Shown piece after piece: positions 26,635 through 34,021 of a stretch of 64,000 nt of DNA. Every line of letters starts with the position of its first letter. Within the stretch, counting starts at the first letter, position 1. Source of the DNA: Alphaproteobacteria bacterium (GTDB lineage Bacteria > Pseudomonadota > Alphaproteobacteria > Rhizobiales > OSC116); assembly GCA_002400495.2 (NCBI GenBank), contig NVQL02000014.1, forward strand, positions 51,888-115,887. Reading direction: 5' to 3'. The notes under the pieces are model-generated. The model was not told where the DNA came from. It searched no databases and saw only the letters and a program-made list of their open reading frames with translations. The translations under genes were made by a program, and so were the position numbers.

Positions 26635-26760
26635 ATGAGGGGAAATACTGACATCCAATCATATATTGATTATGCTGTCCTTAGCCGTGAGCTTAGAGCG
26701 GATTACCCTGAAATTAATATCACTGGTCAAAATCTAGTTTACCGATATGCATATTTGTAA
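26635..26760 (+). pseudogene. Short coding remnant, 41 codons
   Basis: An in-frame stretch of 41 codons with protein-like composition (DIQSYIDYAVLSRELRADYP, then EINITGQNLVYRYAYL) lies between the ABC-3C operon and the ParD/ParE pair. No ribosome binding site is seen. It looks like the truncated end of a larger gene; the parent is not recognised. Confidence 0.35.
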
Positions 26761-26829
26761 ATTATATTGAATTATATCTTTACAGCAAGTATAATGACAT
26801 AGAAGAAATTTATTTTAGGAGCTCAGAAT

Positions 26830-27081
26830 ATGCCCTCGGAAAATTTAAACATTAGAGTCAGAGGTGAACTGCAAGTTCATTTGCAACAACAAATAGGCGA
26901 TAATGGTTTATACGATAACGCAAGTGAATATATACGGGCGCTTATCCGTAGAGATTTAAAAACCAGTGCTGAATCATGGAATTGGCTTAAAACTCATTTA
27001 GAACCTGCATTACGTGCAGATGAAAGTGAATTTAAAACTGTTTCAGCGCAAGATGTAATTAATAGAAACAAAGGTATCTAA
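26830..27081 (+). CDS. parD: ParD/CopG-type antitoxin
   Basis: 83 residues with an N-terminal ribbon-helix-helix (NLNIRVRGELQVHLQQQI, then YDNASEYIRALIRRDLK) and an acidic toxin-binding tail. AGGAG lies 9 bp before the ATG. It would neutralise the adjacent toxin and repress the operon. Antitoxin-first order and a 2-bp gap to the toxin are typical of parDE. Confidence 0.8.
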   Translation: MPSENLNIRVRGELQVHLQQQIGDNGLYDNASEYIRALIRRDLKTSAESWNWLKTHLEPALRADESEFKTVSAQDVINRNKGI

Positions 27082-27083
27082 CT

Positions 27084-27434
27084 ATGGCTGGTTATCTATT
27101 TTATCCAGTGTCAGATCGTCAACTGGACGAGATTTGGCGATATAGTGAAGATACACATGGAGTTCGGCAAGCAGAAAAATATATAATTGACCTCCACAAG
27201 TTCCTACAAGATTTATCAGAAAAGAAGAAAATTTGGAAAGAGTTGCCAAATAAGTTAACTGTTCCAATTGACCTGAATATACAGATATATTTTAGCAAGT
27301 ATGAATACCATTTCATTTACTTTCGGGAATTTCCAAGTGGCAAAATTGGCGTAATGAGCATATTGCATGAAACTATGGATATACCCATACGCTTGAAAGA
27401 AGACCTCAATAATATAGGTTCTAAAGAACAGTGA
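27084..27434 (+). CDS. parE: ParE/RelE-superfamily toxin
   Basis: 116 residues with the fold pattern of ParE: LFYPVSDRQLDEIWRYSEDT, RQAEKYIIDLHKFLQDLS, a central strand with HFIYFREFPSGKIGVMSILH, and an MDIPIRLKEDL end. ParE toxins poison gyrase; RelE relatives cut mRNA, and the sequence alone does not separate them. With its antitoxin it probably stabilises the island. Confidence 0.8.
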   Translation: MAGYLFYPVSDRQLDEIWRYSEDTHGVRQAEKYIIDLHKFLQDLSEKKKIWKELPNKLTVPIDLNIQIYFSKYEYHFIYFREFPSGKIGVMSILHETMDIPIRLKEDLNNIGSKEQ

Positions 27435-27454
27435 TTTGTAATATTTAATGCTGT

Positions 27455-28711
27455 TTACCTTTCAATAGTCAACGTATTCTGATGCGACTTGCTTTCCCAT
27501 AATGCAGGTAAATGCCTATAATGCTCAATGTCCTTGTATAAATTACGGCCAGTTTTAATATATTTTAGGCGCTGTTGTTTGATGGCATATTGAATTTTTC
27601 GACGTTCGCTCATTTGTTCGGTAATTAAACTATGACGTTCTAAATCATCACGTTTATTGGCATTTTGTGTTTCTTGCTCATTGCGCTTTCGAAGTTTGGA
27701 ATGGCTGCCAGTCATTCTATCCCAGATACCTTTAAGGCCTTTGCGAAAACGGTTACTACGTTTTAATTGCTCTTGCTGCTTGCGCTGAGCTAATTTGATT
27801 TTTTGGTTGGAGCGTTGGCTTTTATGATTTTGTGTCATTATCGTGCGTCTATCATCCAGTGGCTTGATATTCTCGCGAAATTTATTCTTATGATTACGAA
27901 TATAACGCTCAATTAATTGAGTCATCTCATTTGCAATTAATTGTTTAATTTGGTCTACGCTTGGAAGTAAATCAACGTCACCAAGCCGTTCTTTGATTGT
28001 TTTAGATTTTTGGCCTGTCATGCGACTGAGTGATAAGACCTCGCCTTCATAAGTGACCGCTACAAATCCGCGTCGATCACCTCGCGCTAGATAATAGCCT
28101 TGATCTTTTAAGGCATGTTCAAAGCTTGCCTTGTCATCGCTATTTGACCAACAATCTTGTAATGAAGATTTAATGGACTTAGCATCGCGACCTATGCGTT
28201 TGGCTTGTTGCCATTCAGACAATGTAAAATTGAGTGGGTTGCGCTGCCCCTTATGCAATAGGCCGTCTGGCATCTTCCAGCCATGTTCTAAAAATAGCTC
28301 GCGAGATTTCTCTTGTAACTTATTTTTATAATGTGAAAGCTGGACTGCTTTCATTTCTGATGATTTTATGCGTGACCAAACACAATGCGCGTGTCTGCGC
28401 CCTTCTTTTTCATGGATGACAATAATTCGTGGTTGCTGACCCAACCCTAAATAATCGCCAATCTTGTCTACGGCTTTTTCAAAATCTGCTGTTGATATGG
28501 TTTCCGCTTCTGGCGGGTTGAGAGACAAAGAAAATACGTGTTGTTTGCATTTTGTGCCTCTAGCAATGGCTTGAGATTCCTTCATTGCGCCCATTATATC
28601 ATTGGCAATGAACCCACGTATTTGATGAACTTCAATATGCTCATTCTCTTGTTTTAGGAGGTGCTTACCGAGATGCATTGCCCCAGCTCTTTGCGAACCT
28701 TTGAGAATCAT
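27455..28711 (-). CDS. Relaxase / mobilization nuclease
   Basis: 418 residues. The N-terminal relaxase domain has a histidine motif IIVIHEKEGRRHAHCVWSRI near residues 100-120, with the H-x-H pair that binds metal. The relaxase-specific start (AGAMHLGKHLLKQENEHIEV) and a catalytic N-terminal region are present. The C-terminal half is long, basic and helical. It would nick oriT and pilot the strand to the coupling protein. Its start overlaps mobC by 4 bp (ATGA). It is convergent with parE. Confidence 0.85.
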   Translation of the reverse strand: MILKGSQRAGAMHLGKHLLKQENEHIEVHQIRGFIANDIMGAMKESQAIARGTKCKQHVFSLSLNPPEAETISTADFEKAVDKIGDYLGLGQQPRIIVIHEKEGRRHAHCVWSRIKSSEMKAVQLSHYKNKLQEKSRELFLEHGWKMPDGLLHKGQRNPLNFTLSEWQQAKRIGRDAKSIKSSLQDCWSNSDDKASFEHALKDQGYYLARGDRRGFVAVTYEGEVLSLSRMTGQKSKTIKERLGDVDLLPSVDQIKQLIANEMTQLIERYIRNHKNKFRENIKPLDDRRTIMTQNHKSQRSNQKIKLAQRKQQEQLKRSNRFRKGLKGIWDRMTGSHSKLRKRNEQETQNANKRDDLERHSLITEQMSERRKIQYAIKQQRLKYIKTGRNLYKDIEHYRHLPALWESKSHQNTLTIER

Positions 28712-29082
28712 GATTGTAATCCCAACGCTTGAATGAGCATATTACGGATGTGAGAAATATCTTTGGCCGCTTTTACTAATTTAGATTCTGTCTCAGGAGT
28801 GATTGGCAGACTTCCACTTTTTGCGGCCTCTGCAAGTTGTGCAAGGTTGGGGGCGATTTGTGACTGGCCTAATTCGCCTAGAATGCTTCCTAGAGCAGTG
28901 AAGTCTTTAACTGGTGCTTTGCAGCGCGATTTTGGTTTTGGCCTGTCTGGAGCAAATACCCGCCATTTAATGTAAGCAGAAATAGACATACCAACTGCAT
29001 TGCTAAAATCTTCCAACAAAACGCGCTCGGATTCCGTCACACGGACAGAAATCGGAGCAATGCGTTTTGTTGGTTTCTTCAA
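28708..29082 (-). CDS. mobC: MobC-type relaxosome protein
   Basis: 124 residues. An N-terminal ribbon-helix-helix-like region (ISVRVTESERVLLEDFSNAV, then ISAYIKWRVF) is followed by a MobC-type helix with LGSILGELGQSQIAPNLAQL, matching the conserved G-x-N-L-N-Q-L segment. It binds oriT and assists relaxase nicking. It is translationally coupled to the relaxase. The nearby upstream region (29083-29180) is a candidate oriT location, though no nick motif is recognised. Confidence 0.78.
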   Translation of the reverse strand: MKKPTKRIAPISVRVTESERVLLEDFSNAVGMSISAYIKWRVFAPDRPKPKSRCKAPVKDFTALGSILGELGQSQIAPNLAQLAEAAKSGSLPITPETESKLVKAAKDISHIRNMLIQALGLQS

Positions 29083-29106
29083 GTTTTTACCTTTCAGGCA
29101 TAAAAA

Positions 29107-29131
29107 AACTCCACCCGAAATAGGTGGAGTT
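29107..29131 (-). terminator. Rho-independent terminator (minus strand)
   Basis: AACTCCACC and GGTGGAGTT form a 9-bp stem with a 7-nt loop. On the minus strand a run of seven T follows. It lies after the severed recombinase tail at 29180-29338, where a full-length recombinase transcript would end in the circular form. Confidence 0.85.
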
Positions 29132-29179
29132 TAAATATAGACAAAATTTAATTTGATGTGGGTGGATGGAAGTACGAGT

Positions 29180-29338
29180 TTATGGTTCAGGTTCGTCTAC
29201 AATTTTGCAGACTTCACTATCTTGCAATACATGATTCCAGTCAGATAATTCATCAAATAATTGGTTCAATGTTTCTGTAGATTTGGACGTATTTGAAGGT
29301 TGATTTAAGTTCAAATCAGGTGTGTCTTGGTGCACCAT
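29180..29338 (-). pseudogene. Severed C-terminal tail of the island serine recombinase (copy 1)
   Basis: A 52-codon frame starting ATG-GTG-CAC exactly on the attachment core and encoding MVHQDTPDLNLN ... NQLFDELSDWNHVLQ ... EPEP. There is no ribosome binding site, and an in-frame TAG lies two codons upstream. In the recombinase gene the same core is read in the same phase as L-M-V-H. Joining the island ends would therefore append 49 residues (QDTPDLNLN onward) to the recombinase. Conserved blocks differ from copy 2 almost only at synonymous positions, which shows selection as protein. The alternative is an independent small gene, less likely given the phase and lack of a start signal. Confidence 0.75.
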
Positions 29339-29339
29339 T
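29329..29339 (+). repeat. Right attachment core (attR) of the island
   Basis: An exact copy of the 11-bp GGTGCACCATT at 4232-4242, same orientation, 25.1 kb away. It coincides with the first codons of the severed recombinase tail. Confidence 0.65.
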
Positions 29340-29432
29340 TTCTATATCGTTGATTTTATTGAGTAATTTACTTTTCGTGAATTCGTAAATGTTGACGGCA
29401 TGTGCTAAGTAATTGTTTTATATGTAAGTATC

Positions 29433-29451
29433 AGGTTCGAATCCTTCTCGC
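29433..29451 (+). other. tRNA 3'-end-like scar
   Basis: GGTTCGAATCCTTCTCGCC has a T-loop (TTCGAAT) flanked by GG/CC and an acceptor-like end. Only three T-stem pairs form and no upstream tRNA body exists. It abuts the stop of the Fic gene. It may be the residue of another integration event. Confidence 0.4.
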
Positions 29452-30534
29452 CTATAATATACCCTCCCATTTCTTGGTTAGCCCGTATTTGCGGGATTTA
29501 TTGGCTGTTCCGTATTGAATAAGAAAGCCACTATCCGCCCATTTCTTACATAGGTTTAATGCTGTTCTAGAATGAACACCCAATACATTGGCGATTTCTT
29601 TGGTCGTTAAAAACTGACTGTCTCTAAATAATGAAAGAACAATTTTTTGCCTCTGGTCTAGCTGCCTGAGCATCCCACTATTATCTTGTTCACCAATGGA
29701 TGCACTTTCGGTGGCTTTGGAACGTATGGCCGCAAATGATTGTGCCATGCCTTGGCAGAAATATAATACCCATTTCGTAATGTCAGCATCAGCGCGACCA
29801 AAATAGTAATTATGAGAGTCGCCAATGGTTAGTGCCTTATAATATTCGGGCAGATTTCGCGCATAATATTCCTCAAGGGAATATATGTCTTTTAACCCAT
29901 AGCCAGATTTATGCAGTATTAGGTTTGTTAGCAATCGTGCCGTTCTGCCGTTGCCATCATAATAGGGGTGAATGGTCGCAAATTGATAATGTGCAATGGC
30001 CGCGACAATCGGTACGGGTAATTCTTTCAATTCTACTTGCTGATTAATCCAATCAACCAAAGATTCCATTAACTCAGCAACATCTTTTGCTTCTGGCGGC
30101 ATATAGACAATTAAACCATCTTGGGCGTTGCGAATGACATTCTGCCCATCGCGGTATGGCGTTGGTTTCTCTTTGCCATTCAAAACCAAGCCATGAATGG
30201 TTTTGATTTGTTGTTCGGTAATTTGAGTTTTATTATTGGCTTTAAGTTCATCCAGATATTCAAGGGCAGAATAATAATTCTTAACCTCGGTCTCATCACG
30301 TTCTCTGTTCGGAAAACTACTGCCCTGAATAACATCATTAACCTGTTCCTGTGTTAAGCAATTGCCTTCGATCTGTGTGGAATAATGGGTTGCTGTAAGC
30401 CTTGCAGATTCTCGTAATGATGTAAGAACGGTAAGTGTTATAGGCAGTATGGATATGGCTTGCCTTGAGGCTTCAATGTCCATTAAAATGTTGGTGAGCG
30501 AGGGAGTAATTGTGAAATTCGGGCTAAATATCAT
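29452..30534 (-). CDS. fic: Class II Fic-domain protein (predicted AMP transferase)
   Basis: 360 residues. The inhibitory helix motif STQIEGN near residue 56 lies N-terminal to the Fic core, defining class II. The active-site loop IHPYYDGNGRTARLL near 194-208 has all canonical residues (His, Asp/Gly-Asn-Gly-Arg). A C-terminal winged helix (FLTTKEIANVLGVHSRTALN) suggests DNA binding. Such proteins transfer AMP to target proteins and are held off by their own inhibitory helix. It stands alone between the two recombinase-tail copies. Confidence 0.88.
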   Translation of the reverse strand: MIFSPNFTITPSLTNILMDIEASRQAISILPITLTVLTSLRESARLTATHYSTQIEGNCLTQEQVNDVIQGSSFPNRERDETEVKNYYSALEYLDELKANNKTQITEQQIKTIHGLVLNGKEKPTPYRDGQNVIRNAQDGLIVYMPPEAKDVAELMESLVDWINQQVELKELPVPIVAAIAHYQFATIHPYYDGNGRTARLLTNLILHKSGYGLKDIYSLEEYYARNLPEYYKALTIGDSHNYYFGRADADITKWVLYFCQGMAQSFAAIRSKATESASIGEQDNSGMLRQLDQRQKIVLSLFRDSQFLTTKEIANVLGVHSRTALNLCKKWADSGFLIQYGTANKSRKYGLTKKWEGIL

Positions 30535-30641
30535 TGTGTGGCTTTCTATATTGCTCCTTATATTACCAATGTTTCGTATAAACTTCCAATAAAATTCCGA
30601 TAAACGTCTAATAAATGGCCGATTTTGATTGTATTTGGAGA

Positions 30642-30800
30642 TTATGGCTCGTGCTTGTCGAGGATTTCATCGAGATCAATGCCTTGCAGCACATGATTCC
30701 AATCAGACAATTCATCAAATAATTGGTTGATTTTGTTGCCTGAAATTGTGTTGTTAAATGAGGCGTTTAAGTTCAAATCAGGCGTGTCTTGGTGCACCAC
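30642..30800 (-). pseudogene. Second recombinase-tail copy (diverged paralogue)
   Basis: A 52-codon frame, GTG-GTG-CAC start, encoding VVHQDTPDLNLN ... INQLFDELSDWNHVLQ ... KHEP. It is the same length as copy 1, with matching ends and a diverged middle. AAGGA lies close to the GTG, and a TAA stop is three codons upstream. Its core GGTGCACCA is in the same position. It is probably the tail of a related element's recombinase, marking an older or tandem right end; no matching recombinase body is nearby. Confidence 0.65.
30791..30799 (+). repeat. Third attachment-core copy (9 of 11 bp)
   Basis: GGTGCACCA in the same orientation as at 4232 and 29329, again overlapping the first codons of a recombinase-tail frame. 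It is the most likely outer right boundary of integrated DNA. Confidence 0.55.
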
Positions 30801-30808
30801 TTTCCTTT

Positions 30809-30838
30809 ATATATTTAGTAAACATATATTTAGTAAAC
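30809..30838 (+). repeat. Perfect 15-bp tandem duplication
   Basis: ATATATTTAGTAAAC occurs twice back to back, 10 bp right of the third core copy. It may be a slippage product or a binding site at the island-chromosome junction. Confidence 0.85.
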
Positions 30839-30904
30839 TGACGCGTGCTTGTAATCATTATCAAAACGCGTTTTCTAAAATCGAACGAAAATCACAAAAA
30901 AACT

Positions 30905-31033
30905 CCAATTTTATTGGCATATGAGCCTGTATGGGCTATAGCTGCTAACGGAGTGCCTGCTGAATCTCAATATGCTGAAATATTGATGGGTTATTTATGG
31001 GGTGCTCTGCGTAGAATGCCGAAGGTTATTTAG
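30905..31033 (+). pseudogene. Triosephosphate isomerase-family remnant
   Basis: The frame reads PILLAYEPVWAIAANGVPAE, matching the catalytic-Glu loop of TIM-barrel isomerases (A-Y-E-P-V-W-A-I-G), especially the TpiA-like tetrose isomerases. About 25 residues are recognisable, then similarity is lost and a stop follows. The other 200 or so residues are missing on the island side. This is a broken chromosomal gene beside the island's right end. Confidence 0.7.
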
Positions 31034-31119
31034 ACATTCTTGCGCTTTGTGCAACCGCCATTTAAGATAGATGCAAAGTTAAATTTTTAACCTAACCCAA
31101 CATTTTAAGAATGAAAAAC

Positions 31120-32073
31120 ATGAAAAACCAATTAGAACAGTTAAAACAAATGACCACAATTGTTGCCGACACAGGTGACATTGAAGCCATAAAAAAATTC
31201 AAGCCTGTTGATGCCACCACCAACCCGTCATTACTGTTAAAAGCAAGTGCATTACCAGCCTATAAATCCTTATTGGCAGACGCAAAACTTTGGGCAGAAA
31301 AACGCGGCGGTGGGCATGCCGAAATATTGGCAAACATGACCTTAAAATTCGCGGTGTTGATTGGTGTTGAAATTCTTAAAATCGTCCCAGGGCGCATTTC
31401 TACAGAGGTAGATGCACGCCTGTCTTATGATGTTGACGCGACTTTAAAAAGCGCCAGACAGCTCATAGAAATGTATAATGAAGCAGGCATTGCTAACGAC
31501 CGCATCCTCATTAAAATGGCATCGACTTGGCAGGGCATTAAAGCCGCCGAACAATTAGAAAAAGAAGGCATTAATTGCAATCTAACTTTATTGTTTGGTT
31601 TTGGCCAAGCCGCCGCTTGTGCCGATGCTGGCGTGTTCTTAATCTCGCCATTTGTCGGCAGAATTCTAGATTGGTATAAAGCCAATCACACCGATAAAGA
31701 TTTTTCTGGCGAAAATGACCCAGGGGTAAAATCTGTAAAAGAAATTTATAATTTTTATAAGGTCAACAATTACAATACGATTGTCATGGGTGCGAGCTTT
31801 AGAAATATAAACGAAATTCAACTTCTTGCTGGTTGCGATCGCTTGACCATTGGGCCGAACCTACTTGAGGAGCTATCAAAAGTCGATGCGCCTTTGTCAC
31901 AAGCCTTATCAGCCGACACCGCAACCTCATCTAAGCCTGTTGTATCATATGATGAAACTCTATTTAAAAATGACTTAGAGGCCGATAAAATGGCAACTGA
32001 AAAACTAACAACTGGCATCGAAGGTTTTGTTGCTGATCAAATCAAGCTAGAAACTTTAATGTCTTCAATATAA
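31120..32073 (+). CDS. tal: Transaldolase
   Basis: About 317 residues, the usual TalB length. Visible are VDATTNPSLLLKAS (the D-A-T-T-N-P motif), the Schiff-base lysine in RILIKMASTWQGI near 130, and NLTLLFGFGQAAACADAG. It transfers dihydroxyacetone units between sedoheptulose 7-phosphate and glyceraldehyde 3-phosphate in the pentose phosphate pathway. An in-frame ATG at 31111 directly abuts AAGA, so ATG 31120 has better spacing. It follows the isomerase remnant. Confidence 0.93.
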   Translation: MKNQLEQLKQMTTIVADTGDIEAIKKFKPVDATTNPSLLLKASALPAYKSLLADAKLWAEKRGGGHAEILANMTLKFAVLIGVEILKIVPGRISTEVDARLSYDVDATLKSARQLIEMYNEAGIANDRILIKMASTWQGIKAAEQLEKEGINCNLTLLFGFGQAAACADAGVFLISPFVGRILDWYKANHTDKDFSGENDPGVKSVKEIYNFYKVNNYNTIVMGASFRNINEIQLLAGCDRLTIGPNLLEELSKVDAPLSQALSADTATSSKPVVSYDETLFKNDLEADKMATEKLTTGIEGFVADQIKLETLMSSI

Positions 32074-32097
32074 GGCCAAATAACTGAGTAAAACATT

Positions 32098-32131
32098 GAG
32101 GAAAATATAAGCAACTCGCTTAATTTTCCTC
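32098..32131 (+). terminator. Terminator between tal and the convergent kinase gene
   Basis: GAGGAAAAT and TAAGC pair with GCTTA and ATTTTCCTC (14 bp with one bulged A, loop AACTC), followed by six T on the plus strand. It terminates tal. Its right arm overlaps the stop codon of the kinase gene. Confidence 0.8.
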
Positions 32132-33010
32132 TTTTTTACGCCATTTTTTCCGCGCCAAAATAATAGCGCCAGCCATCGCATCGGCCTTCGGCGAGCAGCA
32201 AATTTGTTGATATTCAGGGCGCAATAATTTTTGATAAATCGCCCCCAAACCACCCAACATATAAAGCGAGCCCGTGGCTTTAACCTCCAGCACATCCAAC
32301 ATATTGTGTAAAATTGCCAAGCTGTCATTCATAATTTGCTGAGCGATGGCATCGCCATGCTCAAAAGCGGCTATCAGCTGGGGTGCAAAACTACCATAAT
32401 CCATCGGCGAGGCTGAACGCGCGAACAAAATCATCTCCTGCGGCGAGCCACCAAAATGTTGCATGATATTTTGGCTCAACGGACTGTGATCAATCAAGCC
32501 ATCATAAGCATGCAAGCTCTTGCGCAACAGCGCGCGGCCTAAATAAGCACCACTACATTCATCGCCCAAATGCATGCCCCATCCTCCAACATGCAGCGTT
32601 TTGCCCTGTTGACGACACACAAAAAAAGACCCCGTACCAAGTGAGGCAATAGCCCCATCTTCATCACTCATTGCTCCTTGAATGGTGATTTGTTGATCGG
32701 TGGTAACTTCAATATCTTTAAATTTTAGCGCGCCTTTAAGCCGCGTCGCAAGCCCATCCAATTTAGCCCCCGCCAAACCAAGATAGATAAAATCATCACC
32801 CGTCCGATCCGCTGACAGGTTGGCGGTTTTATACGCCATCTTGACGGTGCTCTCAATGGTCGCGACAGCCGTTTCAAAATGCGTGGTTAAATTGGCCGCA
32901 CCGCCAACCGCTTGGCTTAATATTGTGCCATCAAGACGGCAGATGGTGACCCGACAAGTGCTGCCCCCACCATCAACTGCAATAATAAGATTTTCATTAT
33001 TTTGGCTCAT
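32120..33010 (-). CDS. BadF/BadG-type sugar kinase (GlcNAc/MurNAc kinase-like)
   Basis: 296 residues of the ASKHA fold. The phosphate-1 loop is IAVDGGGSTCRVTI, then GAANLTTH, GLAGAK, an ATP loop EDGAIASLGTGSFF, and GGWGMHLGDECSGAYLGR, as in N-acetylglucosamine kinases. In Clostridium acetobutylicum a relative, MurK, phosphorylates both GlcNAc and MurNAc. Here it is the last gene of an operon with murQ and an ABC importer, so phosphorylation of incoming amino sugar is the likely role. It starts 3 bp after the hydrolase gene. Confidence 0.82.
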   Translation of the reverse strand: MSQNNENLIIAVDGGGSTCRVTICRLDGTILSQAVGGAANLTTHFETAVATIESTVKMAYKTANLSADRTGDDFIYLGLAGAKLDGLATRLKGALKFKDIEVTTDQQITIQGAMSDEDGAIASLGTGSFFVCRQQGKTLHVGGWGMHLGDECSGAYLGRALLRKSLHAYDGLIDHSPLSQNIMQHFGGSPQEMILFARSASPMDYGSFAPQLIAAFEHGDAIAQQIMNDSLAILHNMLDVLEVKATGSLYMLGGLGAIYQKLLRPEYQQICCSPKADAMAGAIILARKKWRKKEEN

Positions 33011-33013
33011 ATA

Positions 33014-34021
33014 TCATCCGAAATATCCGTGCAAATCCCGTCTAAATACCTTCATAGCGGCAATATTGGCATCATGCGATAAATATACGCGGTTGCTGAG
33101 CGCAATCAACACCTCTTTTGTATATGGGTTAAGCCACATAGATGTACCCGTAAAACCTGTATGACCAATAGAACCAATCTCCCCTTGGGCAAAATCTGGC
33201 CCACAACTACTATCATCATTTTTGCTGGTTTTAAGTTCCCACCCTATGGTGCGCGGCGTGAGTGATATCGAATTTTGGTTCTGAAAAAATACCGAATTAT
33301 TCAAAGGATGATCTTGGTTCAACAACATCTTAGCATATTTATGCAAATCACTTGCGGTTGCGAATAAGCCAGCATTGCCACTTTCACCCTCAAACATACG
33401 AGCATTGCCATCATGCACAATGCTTTGCAAATTCACACTGGTTGGCACGGCATCTCGGCCAATTTTAGCGGGCGTAAATAGGCTGTCATTCATGCCCAAA
33501 GGCGCGGCAATTTCATCAGCAAATAACCGCGCCAATGTGCTGCCTGTCACCCTGCGAATAATTTCGGCCAGCAACATATAACCCAAACAACTATAAATCA
33601 TTTGACTGCCAGGCTTACATTCTAACGGCATGGCAAATAAATGCGCATATGCCGCATTTAATTCAGTAAAATTCATGTAAAATTTATAATCCGCAGGCAA
33701 ACCAGAACTATGGCTAGCCAACTGCCCGAGCGTGATTGCAGATTTATAATCACCAATAAATTCGGGAATATATTTTTCCACTTTATCATCGAGGTCCAGT
33801 AATTTTTGTTTGACCAACATCATCAACAATGTGCCAATCACAATAGGCTTAGTCAGTGAAGCCAGATCGAATAGCGAGTTTTTAGCTAGCTTTTCCCCTT
33901 CTCGCGCATCACCCCATTGCTTGTGCAATAAAACTTCATCGCCCTTCGCATAGAGGATTTCAATGCCAGGGAATGTAGTGCCCTTGGCAATTTCTTTAGT
34001 GATAAATTCGTCTAAATCCAT
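33014..34021 (-). CDS. Serine hydrolase, class C beta-lactamase family
   Basis: 335 residues with no signal peptide, so probably cytoplasmic. The nucleophile motif is DLASLTKPI (S-x-x-K) near residue 53. The second motif reads MIYSCLGYM, Y-S-C where Y-x-N is usual. GHTGFTG supplies the third motif. Members of this family accompany murQ in Bacillus MurNAc operons. It may remove peptide or ester groups from imported muramyl compounds; this is inferred from context. It abuts the permease gene. Confidence 0.8.
   Translation of the reverse strand: MDLDEFITKEIAKGTTFPGIEILYAKGDEVLLHKQWGDAREGEKLAKNSLFDLASLTKPIVIGTLLMMLVKQKLLDLDDKVEKYIPEFIGDYKSAITLGQLASHSSGLPADYKFYMNFTELNAAYAHLFAMPLECKPGSQMIYSCLGYMLLAEIIRRVTGSTLARLFADEIAAPLGMNDSLFTPAKIGRDAVPTSVNLQSIVHDGNARMFEGESGNAGLFATASDLHKYAKMLLNQDHPLNNSVFFQNQNSISLTPRTIGWELKTSKNDDSSCGPDFAQGEIGSIGHTGFTGTSMWLNPYTKEVLIALSNRVYLSHDANIAAMKVFRRDLHGYFG

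Noticed and set aside
29180-29338. Independent small gene downstream of nothing obvious
   Set aside because: No ribosome site, in-frame stop just upstream, and exact phase match to the recombinase across the core make a severed tail the simpler reading.
4164-30800. Prophage
   Set aside because: No capsid, terminase, portal, tail or lysis genes are seen; relaxase, MobC and coupling protein indicate conjugative mobilization.
31425-31685. Antisense frame within transaldolase
   Set aside because: Opposes a well-conserved gene and shows no independent features.
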